This document shows, in pieces, positions 36,547-47,604 of a stretch of 64,000 nt of DNA; the stretch's first letter is position 1; every line of letters starts with the position of its first letter. The translations under genes and the position numbers were made by a program. The notes under the pieces were generated by a model. That model worked only from the letters and a program-made list of their open reading frames with translations, made no database searches and had not been told where the DNA came from. The stretch comes from Manihot esculenta (taxonomy: Eukaryota; Streptophyta; Magnoliopsida; Malpighiales; Euphorbiaceae), in assembly GCF_001659605.2 (NCBI RefSeq), contig NC_035161.2, positions 27,327,691-27,391,690 on the forward strand, given 5' to 3'.

Positions 36547-38956
36547 TTACTCGAGGTCATGTTCTTCCAATGCAGTAAAAATCATCCTACACATACAAAA
36601 TAAGAGTTAAAATGATCGCAAAACTAAGTAATTTTAATAATGAAAACAATAACTGATTGCAGCTCTGCACAGTCACATGCCAGAAAATTGTCAGAAAGAG
36701 GAGGAAAATGAGATAGAAGAGTTTGAAAAGTCGCTGCTTTTTTTCCCAGTGAAGCATGTTGAATATCTCCGTCACATCTACCAGATGCTGTTTTCCTGTG
36801 TAACTGATCAGGCAAAGAGGAAGTTAGAAAATTCAGGTTGTACCATTTCACTCACTAAAATGGAATGAAGTTAATTTAAGTGAAGGCACATCTACAGAAA
36901 ATCTGATATGGCATCTCTTCATTAGCTCGGATAATGAAGTCAACTATTAATCTTAGCACCATTCTCAAATCCATTCAACATGTCACTAGGAGAGATCAGC
37001 AATACATTCCTTTTCTACATATACAAAGTTTACAATTTTAACTAGTCACTCTCCAGTTTCTCATCCCCCCTAAGGTCCTGCAGCTTGGACAGCAGTTCAC
37101 TATGGCAACATGGACACAATCCAACTAAAATATGTTAACTACAACTATGTGGTTTCACTTCCTTGTGAATATAACAATGAGTTGTGCTTCAGATGTCAGA
37201 AATAATGCACACTGGTGCCATTTGCAAATTAGAGAGTATCTGAACATTTGAAACATGCTCTAGTTTGGCTGATTAGTGAGATGACTCTGTTGAACAGAGT
37301 AAATAAGTAAGTTATTGGAAGCATCTCTCAAAATGGAAGTTATGGCAAACCTCAAGATACTCTCAAGTTCCAAATGAATAACAACTCAAAGTTCTCATGC
37401 CTCCAGCAATTGAGCCTTGTGCCGTCCAAGCAAGAATCAGGGCAATAAAGCATTAAAAGGATTAAAATGCTTCTAGAGCCAATCTAAGCAATTTCTTCAT
37501 TTGGATATATTCCTGAATACTAGTTGCATATTCATCCAACAATCAAACAAATAATCAACACAACCAAAAGTTTTAGTCAGGTGTACTACACATATTGAAC
37601 AGTAATTGGTAAAAAAAAATTGTTGTCCTCTTCTTGAATGGGCAACAAAGTTTCAGTCTCAATTCAGTGGACACTCCTTTCCCCTCCATTTGGAATCAAG
37701 AATTTCACAAGAATTCAATTCATCTGATTTTTTTTCTAACAATTCTTTTGTATTGTTTGAAACGAAATAATTCAATTCTTTCTAACTCAAAAAAATTTCA
37801 ATTTAAAAGAGTTTGAAAGCTTGCATGATTTTGCAAGAATTCATTTGAATTCTTTCTTATAAAATGAATCATGCCTAACAAAGGTTCCTCTTTGTATCTA
37901 CACCCTCTTCTCCTCTGTCTCTCTAATAGAAATATGGAGAATTTTTCCTAATAGATGAACCAAAATAAAACTCAGTTGAACAAAAGAGAAGACAGAACTT
38001 ACAGCCTCACATTGTAATAAAGGTATGGACCACACAACAGTGACATACACCAGTGCCCTGTTAGGAGATAAAACAAGCCTAAAACTCCTTCGGTTATATA
38101 CTCCGGCAATATCACTTTGTTTATCCGAGATGAGGAGTCATAAGGGTTAATATAATCAAACTCCAGATCTGCTAAGCACATGAGCTGCAACAATTACCTC
38201 TGGAATGTTAAACTTCTATAATCTAATATCAGAAATCTCAAATTATAACTATAAACCAGAACCAATGCAAAACACAGTCCCAGATGCAATTTCCACACAT
38301 TTTTATTAACTTCGGTAACTTCTAAAAGCATGATCTTAAATTTTTGCAGTGAAATGGCAATTATTCACGCCTTAACTTGTCTAGCCTCCCAACGGTTAGA
38401 AACTGTAAATTGGTGAATACCCATGAATAATCAGTAAGCTTAGCCTTGTTTGAATAAAAAATTTAGCAAGAATTCAATTCAATTCATTTCTTTTCTATCA
38501 AATTTCATGTTTAGAATAAAGAATTCTATTTCTTTTTTAACTTACAAAATTTTCATTTTTAAAGAAAAAAAAACATACATGATTTCATGAAAATTCATGT
38601 GAATTCTTTTCTAAAAAATGAACCATGCCAAAGGGAAGATAGTACATGTAACAAGAAATCAATAAGCTATACCCTGCAGAAACTTTATTTCCACAGCTCC
38701 TTCACGTAAATTAATCACCAAAATTTTCAAAGCAAAATACAACACAAACTGAGTATTAGAGTGTTGAAAGGTCTAATTGCTGATGAAAGAGCAATAGAGA
38801 GTTGAAAGAAAAAAAACAAGAAATCGACGAAACATCCATATCTAGTAAAGAGAGAAAGAGAAGTGCATAGATTTGGGGATTGACCTGGAAGACGATGATG
38901 ACTATTAGAGCTATAAGGAAGAAGAAGGATATGAGCCATACATACAGATCACCCAT
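36547..38956 (-). CDS. Cornichon family ER cargo receptor (CNIH)
   Basis: Four exons in transcript order: 38956-38885, 38184-38003, 36803-36681 and 36586-36547, giving 138 aa. The start [13 protein letters not shown], the motif [20 protein letters not shown], then [25 protein letters not shown] and [11 protein letters not shown] are the cornichon signature, closest to the Arabidopsis cornichon homologs. Three hydrophobic segments are visible, near residues 7-23, 52-80 and 106-126. Cornichon proteins are known COPII-associated receptors that help membrane cargo leave the ER. The last intron (36587-36680) appears to start with GC, because only that splice restores the family end [14 protein letters not shown]. 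Two copies of one MITE lie in the introns (37684-37875 and 38443-38629). The 3' UTR probably runs to about 36240. Confidence 0.92.
37684..37875. repeat. Intronic MITE copy A
   Basis: A ~190-bp sequence in cornichon intron 2 has inverted ends (CATTTGGAATCAAGAATTTC; reverse complement of the right end GGCATGATTCATTTTATAAG). The inner motif CAAGAATTCAATTC is mirrored near the right end. It aligns along its length with copy B at 38443-38629. No clear target duplication. Confidence 0.6.
38443..38629. repeat. Intronic MITE copy B
   Basis: Same family and orientation as copy A, in cornichon intron 1. Left end GCCTTGTTTGAATAAA; right end, reverse-complemented, GGCATGGTTCATTTTTTAG. The shared core CAAGAATTCAATTCA and a GAATTCTTT motif lie at matching distances. 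Outer limits are approximate. Confidence 0.6.
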
Positions 38957-39368
38957 GCTCCTCCCCCTACTCGCTCTCTCTCCCTCTCCTTTCTCCTGCA
39001 ATCTTGCTTCGGATTTCGCAGGATGGCGCACAATAGCAACTCACAACCTCCTGGTGCGTAAAGCTCACTCGCCTCAGTTTTTCGCGTTAGCCAAGACTTT
39101 TCTGTTCTTTTTTGTTTTCCTTTTTTGGTTTTTCGTTATTTAACTTTCTTTAAGCATAAAATATAAATGAAGATTAAGTCCATTTATAGGCTCAAATAAG
39201 CAGGACGTAAATGGAATAAGCACTTCACATAAAAATTTAAAGTTTTTTGCTTCTCACGATCATTTTCAGATTACTGTTTATTTCTTAAATAAATTGCTAC
39301 TAATTTTTATGTTTAATTCTTGATTGAAAATTAACTATAAAATACATGGGCTATGCAAAAAAAATTTT

Positions 39369-40162
39369 AAGTATTGAAATTGCATGATCTTCTAATGGTT
39401 TTTTTCTTAGTCAAAGCAAGTATGCACTGCACTTAATTCATGATGCCGGTCTTACTAATGCCACAAATGCCTCCTTACTAATTTTTAAATTCATCTCACT
39501 GTTGAGATCTTTTTTCTAATCCAAAATAGTATCGACGTACAATTGAGAAGTTTTTATACCTTAGCACCACACGCCCACGCCCTGATATCACATTTCTAAT
39601 CCAACACCTTAGTCAATTCATGCAAGTACCAAGAGAATCTCATTCAAAAGTTATACTTCAAATACTATAGTATCTAATAGGTTGTCCATATAAAGGCATT
39701 TTCTTTCCCTTAATCTTCTTTGCAACTCCTAGCTTTTTGTGTTGCGGACTGAGTTAGTTGTCCAACTAGTCAACGATAAGTAACTAGATTTTGTATTTTT
39801 TTTTTTTTGTGGTGCTCCTATCTTCTAAAAATCTAAAAAACAACATACAATTAGTCTGTTTGTGAATTAAAGTGATTTTCCTTTCTTCTTCAAGACTTTT
39901 ATATTCCTCTGTAACTTTCTATCCCACTTCATTATGATAATCAGGCATCTATACACATCAGCAACAACCCCATTTTTTCATGAACACATCGACTTAGATT
40001 GCCATCTTATCTAAGATCACATTCAAGCTGGTTTCCTTCATACCATCCATATTCCTTTCAAGGCCCAAATTGTTGACGGGTTCACTAAACCACCTTCTCT
40101 CAATCACTGTGATGTCGTCCTTTTCAAGCTGGGTCTAATTACCATCTTTCAATTTGAGGGGA
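39369..40162 (+). pseudogene. Ty1/copia pol relic (end of RT and RNase H), broken
   Basis: Fragments of a copia polyprotein read in order on the plus strand, with stops and frameshifts between them. They are: IEIA*SSNGFFLSQSKYAL (end of the RT domain), YRRTIEKFLYL, RPDITFLIQHLSQFMQVPRES, then KSKKQHTIS, then the RNase H end YDNQASIHIS...FFHE...IDLDCHL and FTKPPSLNHC. A polypurine tract, GAGGGGA (40156-40162), directly precedes the LTR. No gag, protease or integrase is present to the left, so the copy is 5'-truncated and dead. Confidence 0.88.
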
Positions 40163-40399
40163 TGATAGAATATTATGACTATAAATAAATAAAGAATATT
40201 TTAACAGAATATACAATAATAAAACAAGAATACATAGTAGATTGTTGTAACAGAATAACTCTAAAATACTTGGAAAATGCGTATATAAATCCATCAGAGT
40301 AGCATCTTTTTATATAGTGATTTATATGGTAAATAATAATCCTTTATTTTATCATACTTTTTTTTAGTGCCTTTTGTACTCATATTGCCAATTCTAACA
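40163..40399 (+). mobile_element. 3' LTR of the copia relic
   Basis: The segment begins TGATAGAAT right after the polypurine tract and ends ATTCTAACA. The ends form the expected 9-bp inverted repeat with one mismatch and the TG...CA termini of an LTR. TATATAAA at 40282-40289 is a plausible LTR promoter. Length is 237 bp. No matching 5' LTR is present in the window. Confidence 0.75.
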
Positions 40400-40583
40400 T
40401 TTATTCTTTTTTTGAAAGAACGCTAATGGAAAGTAGAGAAAAAAAAAGGAAAATTGATTTTTAATTTCTCTTAGATATTAAATAAAGAAAGAAAAACTAA
40501 AAGAGAAAAGGAAAAAAAAAAGAATTGAATTTCTAAGCTCCTTGAATTTTATCCAAAACATTGTTCTCTGAATCAGTGAGGAT

Positions 40584-41974
40584 TAGGGATGGCAAGCGGG
40601 CGGGTTTTCACGGGTATCCGATCCGCCCAAATCCTATTAGGACGGATTTAGGTTTTTACAAAACGGATTTGGGCGGATTCGGATTTGAACATTTTTACCC
40701 GTCTCGGATTCGGGTAGGGTTCGGAGTTAGGTGATCGGATACCCGTTACCCGAACCCGGTTAGCTATACTAACAAAACTAACCCTAATTCCTAAATTTTC
40801 TTTTTTCGTTTCACTTCATATGCTTCCCTCTCTCTGTCGGCGCCTCTCTCCCCCGCTTCCCTTCCCATTATTTCCGATCGACTCTCTCTCCCACTTCACT
40901 GCCGGCAGCCCCGACACCGGCGATGTCTCCTTTTTCTCCCCAACGACCATAAATCTTCTCCCTCCCCAGTTAGGGATTTCCCCATCCCTTGAGTACTACC
41001 TTCAAGGAATTCCTCTCGCGTCCCTGTATTGATAAGAGCGCATTCTCATACTCCCACACCGGTTACATGCAGCGGCATCTGATTGAAGAGCTCCAAGGCA
41101 AACAACGGATATTCTAACAAGACCGGGTAAGCATTCAGAGATAGGAACAGTAATTCCACAAACTAAAAATACAGAGTCTGCAAGCTGCTCGTGAGGTTTT
41201 TTTTCTTTTTATTTTTTTTTTATTTATCACTTGTGCGCTTTGTGTATTATTGAATTGGCACGATATTAGCATTTTTAATTTTGTTCTTGTAGTTTTCTTG
41301 TATGAGATTTTGCTCTATCTCTGGATTGATGTAAATTGCTTTTTTCATTTGGATAGAGACTAGAGAATTAGCTTTTAAAAAATCCGTATATGGTGTTTTT
41401 TTGTTTTACCTGAGTTTGGCTATTTTGTTATGTTTCTGTTTGGTTTTTTGCTGTTTGCCTGTTTGGTTTTTTGCTGTTTGCCCTCTCGCCTCCTCTCTCT
41501 TTTCCTTTTCTTCAACCTAGTGTAACAAAAATTGACTGGGAGGCTTAGGTATTGATCTGTGCAACTTCTATGAGTAGTTCATTCATTTCTTCTTGTTGAT
41601 TTTTCCTTCAGAGTTACTGGCTTGGTCTTAAATCTTAATATCTGAACCTGAAGTAGTAATTTCCTAGCATATCAACCAGCATTACCCAAATGAACCTTAG
41701 TGGCTTCCATGATCTGATTTTCCTTCTTCTGGAAAAATCTTTTTGTTCTTCTATGCATATGACCTTGGGTGTTCTTTAAATTTTTTGTGTAAAAAAATCG
41801 GGTTCTGTCGGGTTCGGGTATTGTGCGGGTATTATTAAACGGATTTGGAACGGGTACGGGTATTAAAATTAAAATACTAAACGGGTTTAGGACGGATTTG
41901 GGAATTTTACATATAATCGGGTTCGGATTTGGATACTCTCAATTTCGCGGGTACACTACCCGTTGCCATCCCTA
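40584..41974. mobile_element. Non-autonomous hAT element, 1391 bp
   Basis: The element begins TAGGGATGGCAA and ends TTGCCATCCCTA, and is flanked by a perfect 8-bp duplication GTGAGGAT (40576-40583 and 41975-41982). This is diagnostic of hAT transposons. Subterminal regions are packed with CGGGT/ACCCG-type motifs, typical transposase binding sites of this superfamily. The interior has a leader-like, GC-richer stretch (about 40820-41035) and intron-like DNA, including a 22-bp tandem duplication near 41438-41481. No transposase domain remains. Confidence 0.93.
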
Positions 41975-42545
41975 GTGAGGATAGGAGAAAAATGAGTGAT
42001 TTATGTGCTTGATGCATAGATTTAACAAGAACAATGACGGCTGCATTAACATTAAAAATTCGTTGACTTCATTCAGCCTGAGGGAGTGGGCGATGTAACA
42101 ACATTGAGCATCGGTGGGAACAAAGAGCCCAAGAATGGTTTCATCTATACGGTATTGGTAATAATTTGGTTGATTTTAGGCAAGTGAATTGGTTTAATCC
42201 ATTTCTTTCACATATTTTCAAATATAAAAAATACACATTACCCCAATTACCTTTCCATTCATTCACACTTTTCTAAACATGTAATTTCTTGAAAAAATAT
42301 TATTTAATTTTTATAATATCGAAAAATTTATTAGTTAATTATTTAATTTTAAATTTTATATTAAAATATTTTTAATATTTTAAAAATTCTACTAATGAAT
42401 TTATTTTCCATCACATTAACCAAGATAGACAGTTGGACACAATGTGCATTAGCATTACGAGCATTGTCACAGCGTTGCAGTGGGATGAGATGGAGAAGGT
42501 CAGAAGGAGGTTTATTATTGCTACTTGCTAAATGTTTTTAGCAAG

Positions 42546-43011
42546 GGGTGATCATTCGGTCGGTTCGGTTTAAAACTGAATCGAATTAAATAAACCAAAA
42601 ATTAAAATTTTAGTGTTTATGAAAATTAAATCGAATCGATTTTATCAGAAATCGAATCGAATTGAATCTGTCTGATTCGATTCGATTCGATTCGATTTGA
42701 TCGGTTTTAATTTTTAATAATTTTTTTTATTTTTTACACTTTATTTTTAATATTTTCAAATTTAATTAAAATATTTTAATTTTAATATGATTTAATTTCT
42801 CTATATGATTGAAAAAATATATTATTATCACTAATCGGTTCGGTTAAATTTTTTTAGTTTTTTTCTGATCAAAACTGAATCGAACCGAAATAATTGAAAT
42901 TTCTGAAATTAAAAACCGAACTAAATTGAAATGTATAAAAAATCGAATCAAATTTTTAAATCAATTCGATTCGATCGATTTTTTTTATTTAAACCGAATA
43001 CGGCTCACTTC
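42546..43011. mobile_element. hAT-type MITE, 466 bp
   Basis: The left end GGGTGATCATTCGGTCGGTT and the right end AACCGAATACGGCTCACTTC are inverted counterparts of the common GGGGTGAGCATTCGGTT plant MITE terminus. TAGCAAG directly repeats at 42539-42545 and 43012-43018. The interior consists of GAATCGAATCGA-type and TCGATTCGATT-type motifs and encodes nothing. A decayed relative lies at 47174-47600. Confidence 0.8.
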
Positions 43012-43265
43012 TAGCAAGAGGTGCATGAGCCAAGCCTTAATAACAGCTGATTAGACAATGGCCGCATGGGCCAAGCCTTTTCTTCCCTTTCTATGAATTG
43101 ATCAAATGATCACAATGGGCTAAAAGCCCAGTTGAATATTTTTTCTCATAATTTTCAAATGTAACCCATCCCAATTATCATACCCTTTATCTGATTATCT
43201 TTCTTCCCAAACGCAACTTCTCCTGCTAGATTTGGAGCATGTTTGGCAAATTTAAATATTCAATG

Positions 43266-43445
43266 GGGAAAATTACTTTATAGTCCCTGAGGTTTAACAA
43301 AATTAATATTTCTGTCCCTCTATTTTGTCGACCCAACACTTAAGTCCCTCACTTTATTTCTGTTCAAATTCGTAGTCCTTCTGTCCAAAATAGCCGTTTG
43401 GGACACGTGAATTGATAAAATTAACCGCCTTCTTCTTCTTCTTCC

Positions 43446-43477
<32 letters not shown>

Positions 43478-43723
43478 TTCCTCTTCTTCTTCTTCCTCTT
43501 CTTCTTTTTCTTCTTCTTCTCGGATTTCACATTGAGAGAAGGGTATTTTTGGAAAAAATTATCACATCTCACCTTTGACTCTTTGACCAAACGGTTTAAA
43601 TGGACGGAAGGACTACGAATTTGGATGGAAGAGAAAGTGAGGGACTTAAGTGTTGAGTCGCCAAAATAGAGGGACAGAAGTATTAATTACATTAAATCTC
43701 AGGGACTACAAAATAATTTTTCC
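43266..43723. mobile_element. Non-autonomous Mutator-like element, 458 bp
   Basis: Second member of the family seen at 14310-15460. It starts GGGAAAATTAC, ends with a slightly altered ATAATTTTTCC, and is flanked by a perfect 9-bp duplication TATTCAATG (43257-43265 and 43724-43732). Terminal inverted repeats are about 122 bp (43266-43387 and 43601-43723). The internal stretch is mostly a CTT/CCTCTT microsatellite (about 43428-43520), which generates meaningless long Phe/Leu and Lys/Arg ORFs on the two strands. Confidence 0.93.
43428..43520. repeat. CTT-rich microsatellite inside the Mutator-like element
   Basis: Near-pure (CTT)n with interspersed CCTCTT units replaces the insert found in the larger element. 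The same family position in the 14.3-kb copy holds TTCTTCTTC runs near 15150-15210, so the seed was probably present in the common ancestor. Confidence 0.9.
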
Positions 43724-43734
43724 TATTCAATGAA

Positions 43735-46700
43735 TTACCATTTTAATTCAATTATTTAATATTTGAAAGCAGAAATATTATATCTATCTTTTTTTAAAAA
43801 TAAAAATTAGAGATTAAAAGAATAAAAATCTCTCAAATTTACTTAAATGTATTTATTATCAGATTAAATATAAGAATGTTATTATATTTATTTTAAAATT
43901 AGTATTGTAGTTTATTTATTATTATAATCACAATAAATTAAATATTGGTATGATAAGTATTAGATTGTAATTTTATTTTTATAATTAAATATAAGAATAA
44001 ACAATAATTATATTATTTATTTATTTATTAAATAATTGACTGTAGTATATGCTTCTGCACGTAATGTATATTATTGTCGTTATTACACATGATTTGCTTA
44101 GTGGGATGGCATAAAAAACGAAGAATTTTTTATATACATGTGAAAACTGAAAAGCAGCCAAAAAGGCCTATTCTTTTCTTTTTCATAAAAAAACAAATTC
44201 ATGAGGTCAGGAAAATTTTATTTAAATTGAATTTACCTGAAGTTATTAGGTTCTGTTTGATAACATTAGCAGTAAATAATTGTTCAGATAATAGTTAATT
44301 AAACGTTAAAAAATATAATAATTTTATAATTTTCTCATTTAATTATTAAATATTATTATTTTAAATAATATTATTTTTAAATTATTATCGAATATACAGT
44401 GAGTTTGCATAAACTATATATATATTTAACTCAGATTCAAACAAGATATTGCCCTAATGACCTACTAAATACAATTAACCAGTTGGGTTTGCATGCAAAT
44501 AAACCAGAAAAAGCCAATGATTCTCTTTATTTTCAAAGCCCCGTCAAAAGAAACATGAAGATTAACAATCATTTTGATGCTTTTTCACCTCGCACGCTAT
44601 TCAATTTTTTCCCATATCTGGTCAATCACATAGCCAGTGTTTTGAAAATCAGACCGGAACTAATCGGATAAAAAATTGACCAGTAATTTGGTTTGACAAA
44701 ATATTTCTGGTTGAGTGGATAATATAAATAACCAATCAAAATCAGATTAATCTACAAAATCAACTATGTCATTTTGTTAGGAAAACTAAAACTCCACTTT
44801 GAGTGTACATGATTAGTAATTTATCAGAATGGACGACTCTAATATTATTGAGATAATCAAACCGGTTGAATTGATCGAACCGGTTTAATTTCATATTCGA
44901 TTGTGAAACAACTTGCAAGTCAAATACGACGGGATTTGATTAAAAAAAAAACAATGGGGACAAGTAAGTGGTAAAAGATATAAAGGAGTGGGCAGTGAAA
45001 AGAAGCAATCACGCCAAATCATTTGCACACATCGCTATCACTATCATCATCATCACCCACCACAAATTCATTGATTGATCAAAGTATGATGGTGGGGTCC
45101 AATGAGTTTATCAAAGCACAGAGAAGACTGAAGAGATGAGAGATTACTACCCACAAGATTATTATTAAAGGCTATGATTCCAAATCTCACTTTTGAAGTT
45201 TTGATGTGATGTGAATGAATCATAATTTTTTTTTTTTACTGAAAAGGATGAAATTTGAAGAAGATGAAGATGCCATGCGTTAAAACTTCTACAAAATTAG
45301 AATGGGTGATTTCTAAAAACAAGCAAGTATTTGAATTTTTTTTTTTAATAATAAAGTATCTCTAAATTTATTAAATTAAATTCTGTTGGAATTAAATTAA
45401 TCTATTTTTTTAAGAGTATTTATTTTGTTTATAAAAAAAATATTAAATCACTTAAAATTAATTATTATATTTTAAAAATTTTACAAGAAGATTAATCCGA
45501 AAGTAAAACACTATATAGCGTGAAAGAAGTATAATGATGAAAAGAAAATTCACAAACTTATTATCAAACTAGTCATGCTTCTTAATTGTCTTCTTCTTAT
45601 AATAATAATAATAATAAATGATTTTTTTTTTCCACATCTCAAAACACAATTCTGCTGATCTGCTCTTTGTCAATGGGGCCAATTTTTTCATTTTCTGCTA
45701 ACCCTTTTTCTTGATGGGACCCTAACTCTGGTAAAAAAAGAGAAGATTTAAGATTGAAAAGTTAAAATTCACTAACTATTTAGTCAAAAAGGAATCATTA
45801 AAATGATTAACATTGCCGTGGGTAGCTACAGTTTAAATCTGTCCTGCATTTACAACTATTCAAGAAATGCTCAATTCTCAAGCATAAGAAGCCTTATTGA
45901 TTGTGATACCAACAAGCGATTGAATCAGTGGCATAGAGCAGATTTGCCTAGAAGATATGGATTTTGAATATAAATTATTAGTTTATTGTGTTTTTAGAAA
46001 GAAAAAAGAAGAGAAATCAATGTGAACTTTGTTATTGATTAAAAGAGGTGAGGTTTAAATTAATAAGACAAGAATGTAGAGTTTGTGAGAAAGTCTGAGA
46101 AAAAGATAAAGTTGAAAGTAACAGAAGGAAAGGTTTAATGATGAAAAAAGAAAAAGGAAGTTCAAAGCTTGATGGGATCTTAATAATGGCATCTGATGAG
46201 GCAACTATACACATTTTTATATAATCTTCTTTTTTTTCTGGTAGGAATTCACTTTCTAACGTCACAGATATTATGGAGGTGTTAATCAATTTTATTTTTC
46301 TATTGCATTTCCTATTCAGACCCAAACAACAGTCAAAGTTTGGTTTGATAATAAAAACTGAAAAAAGTTAAAGGTTCTTGATTTCATTACAGAAAGATAG
46401 TTTTATAGAGAAAAAGAAAAAGAAAGATTGCAGGAACTTATAATTTGTGCAGTGTGAAAGTGAAACTAATTTGGAGAAACAATGATTTGGTGTTGAAATA
46501 AAATTCTAAAGCATTTGTCTGAGGAATAAGATAACAATACAAGTTGTGAATCATATGTTGTCTACTTTAATTTTTTGTCAGTGTTATCAAGATGGAGGGC
46601 AACACTAAAGCGATAAGATCGTGATGATACCATTTTAAAAAAAAGGCATAAAATTGGCACCCATATTTAAAAAAAAAAATACATGTTTAAATAAAATATA

Positions 46701-47170
46701 TGTATTATTTACAACAATAAAAGATAATTTTTTTAAAGAGAAAAAAGAAAAGAGAAAGAGGATTTGCTGTTGTGTCAGGTCTAACAAGAAGAGAAGAGAA
46801 GAGAAGGAAATAACGAGAAAAGAAGAGAAAAATTAAAAACAGAAGACATGCAGCTATGCAGTTATAGTAGGGAGAGAAGAAGAGAGGAGAAAAAAAGGAG
46901 GAGAGGAGAGAAAAGAAAAAGAGAGAAAGGAGGCGAGACGTACTTGATTGATGGTATTAGGACTACGAAATAATAAGAAATTTAAATTTTAATAGAGGCA
47001 AAAAGTGTTATTTGTTATTTGAAAAAGATGAAAAGATATTAGAATTTCTCTTTAAAAGCTTTTTTTTTTTTTAATTAAAAAAAAACCTTTGTGGCGCCTT
47101 AATGGACTGAGGCGTCACAGATCAAGGGAAAATGAGAAGAGAGAGAATAAAAAATATGTGTTAAATAAAA
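43735..47170. other. Intergenic DNA, no supported gene
   Basis: AT-rich sequence with simple repeats: AAT units near 45600-45620, and GA-rich tracts at 46730-46940 that give a spurious Lys/Glu/Arg ORF. A possible MITE remnant with CCGGTTT/AAACCGG-type motifs lies at about 44640-44900. Minus-strand ORF 46032-46325 (97 codons) has no recognisable feature and no splice context, so I do not call it a gene. Confidence 0.55.
44637..44900. repeat. Possible MITE remnant (CCGGTT motifs)
   Basis: TGTTTTGAAAATCAGACCGGAAC near 44638 resembles the end of a plant MITE family that starts TTTTGAAAACCGGACCGG. The segment ends with AACCGGTTGAATTGATCGAACCGGTTT. There is no clean terminal match or duplication, so this is only a suggestion. 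Confidence 0.3.
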
Positions 47171-47173
47171 AAT

Positions 47174-47600
47174 TAAGCTTTAAAATTGAATTAAATAAAT
47201 TAAAAATTAAAAATTTAATATTTATTAAAATTAAACTGAATTGATTTTAATCAGAAATTAAATCGAATTGAATTAATCTAATTCAATTTAATTTGATTCA
47301 GTTTCGTCGGTTTTAATTTCTAATAAATTTTTTATTTTTAAAATATTTTAAAATTTAATTAAAATATTTTAATTTTAATATAATTTAATTTTTTTATATT
47401 ATTAAAATTAATATATTATTATAATTCATCAGTTTGATTCAATTGTTTTAATTTTTTATTAAAATTAAATTAAACTGAAATAATTAAAAATTTTAAAATT
47501 AATAATGAAATCAAATTAAAATAAATAAAAAATTAAACTGAATTTTTAAATTAATTTAATTTAATTATTTTTTTAATTTAAATCAAATAGCGTTTGATCA
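47174..47600. repeat. Decayed copy of the 42546-43011 MITE
   Basis: The segment aligns along its length with the element at 42546-43011 (for example the TTTTAATCAGAAATTAAATCGAATTG region and the TCGGTTTTAATTTCTAATAA region). Most differences turn C/G of the other copy into T/A. This fits long-term deamination of methylated cytosines. Terminal sequences are too changed to define a target duplication. Confidence 0.7.
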
Positions 47601-47604
47601 TCGG

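Noticed and set aside
36587..36775. Cornichon exon 3 read through into the intron as a longer protein end
   Set aside because: The extension lacks the conserved family C-terminus, and the downstream exon restores it. Retained as an isoform possibility only.
43354..43669. Long Phe/Leu and Lys/Arg ORFs on opposite strands
   Set aside because: Both come from the CTT microsatellite in the Mutator-like element.
46032..46325. 97-codon minus-strand ORF
   Set aside because: No domain, no signal of conserved composition and no splice partners; AT-rich DNA around it gives similar chance ORFs.
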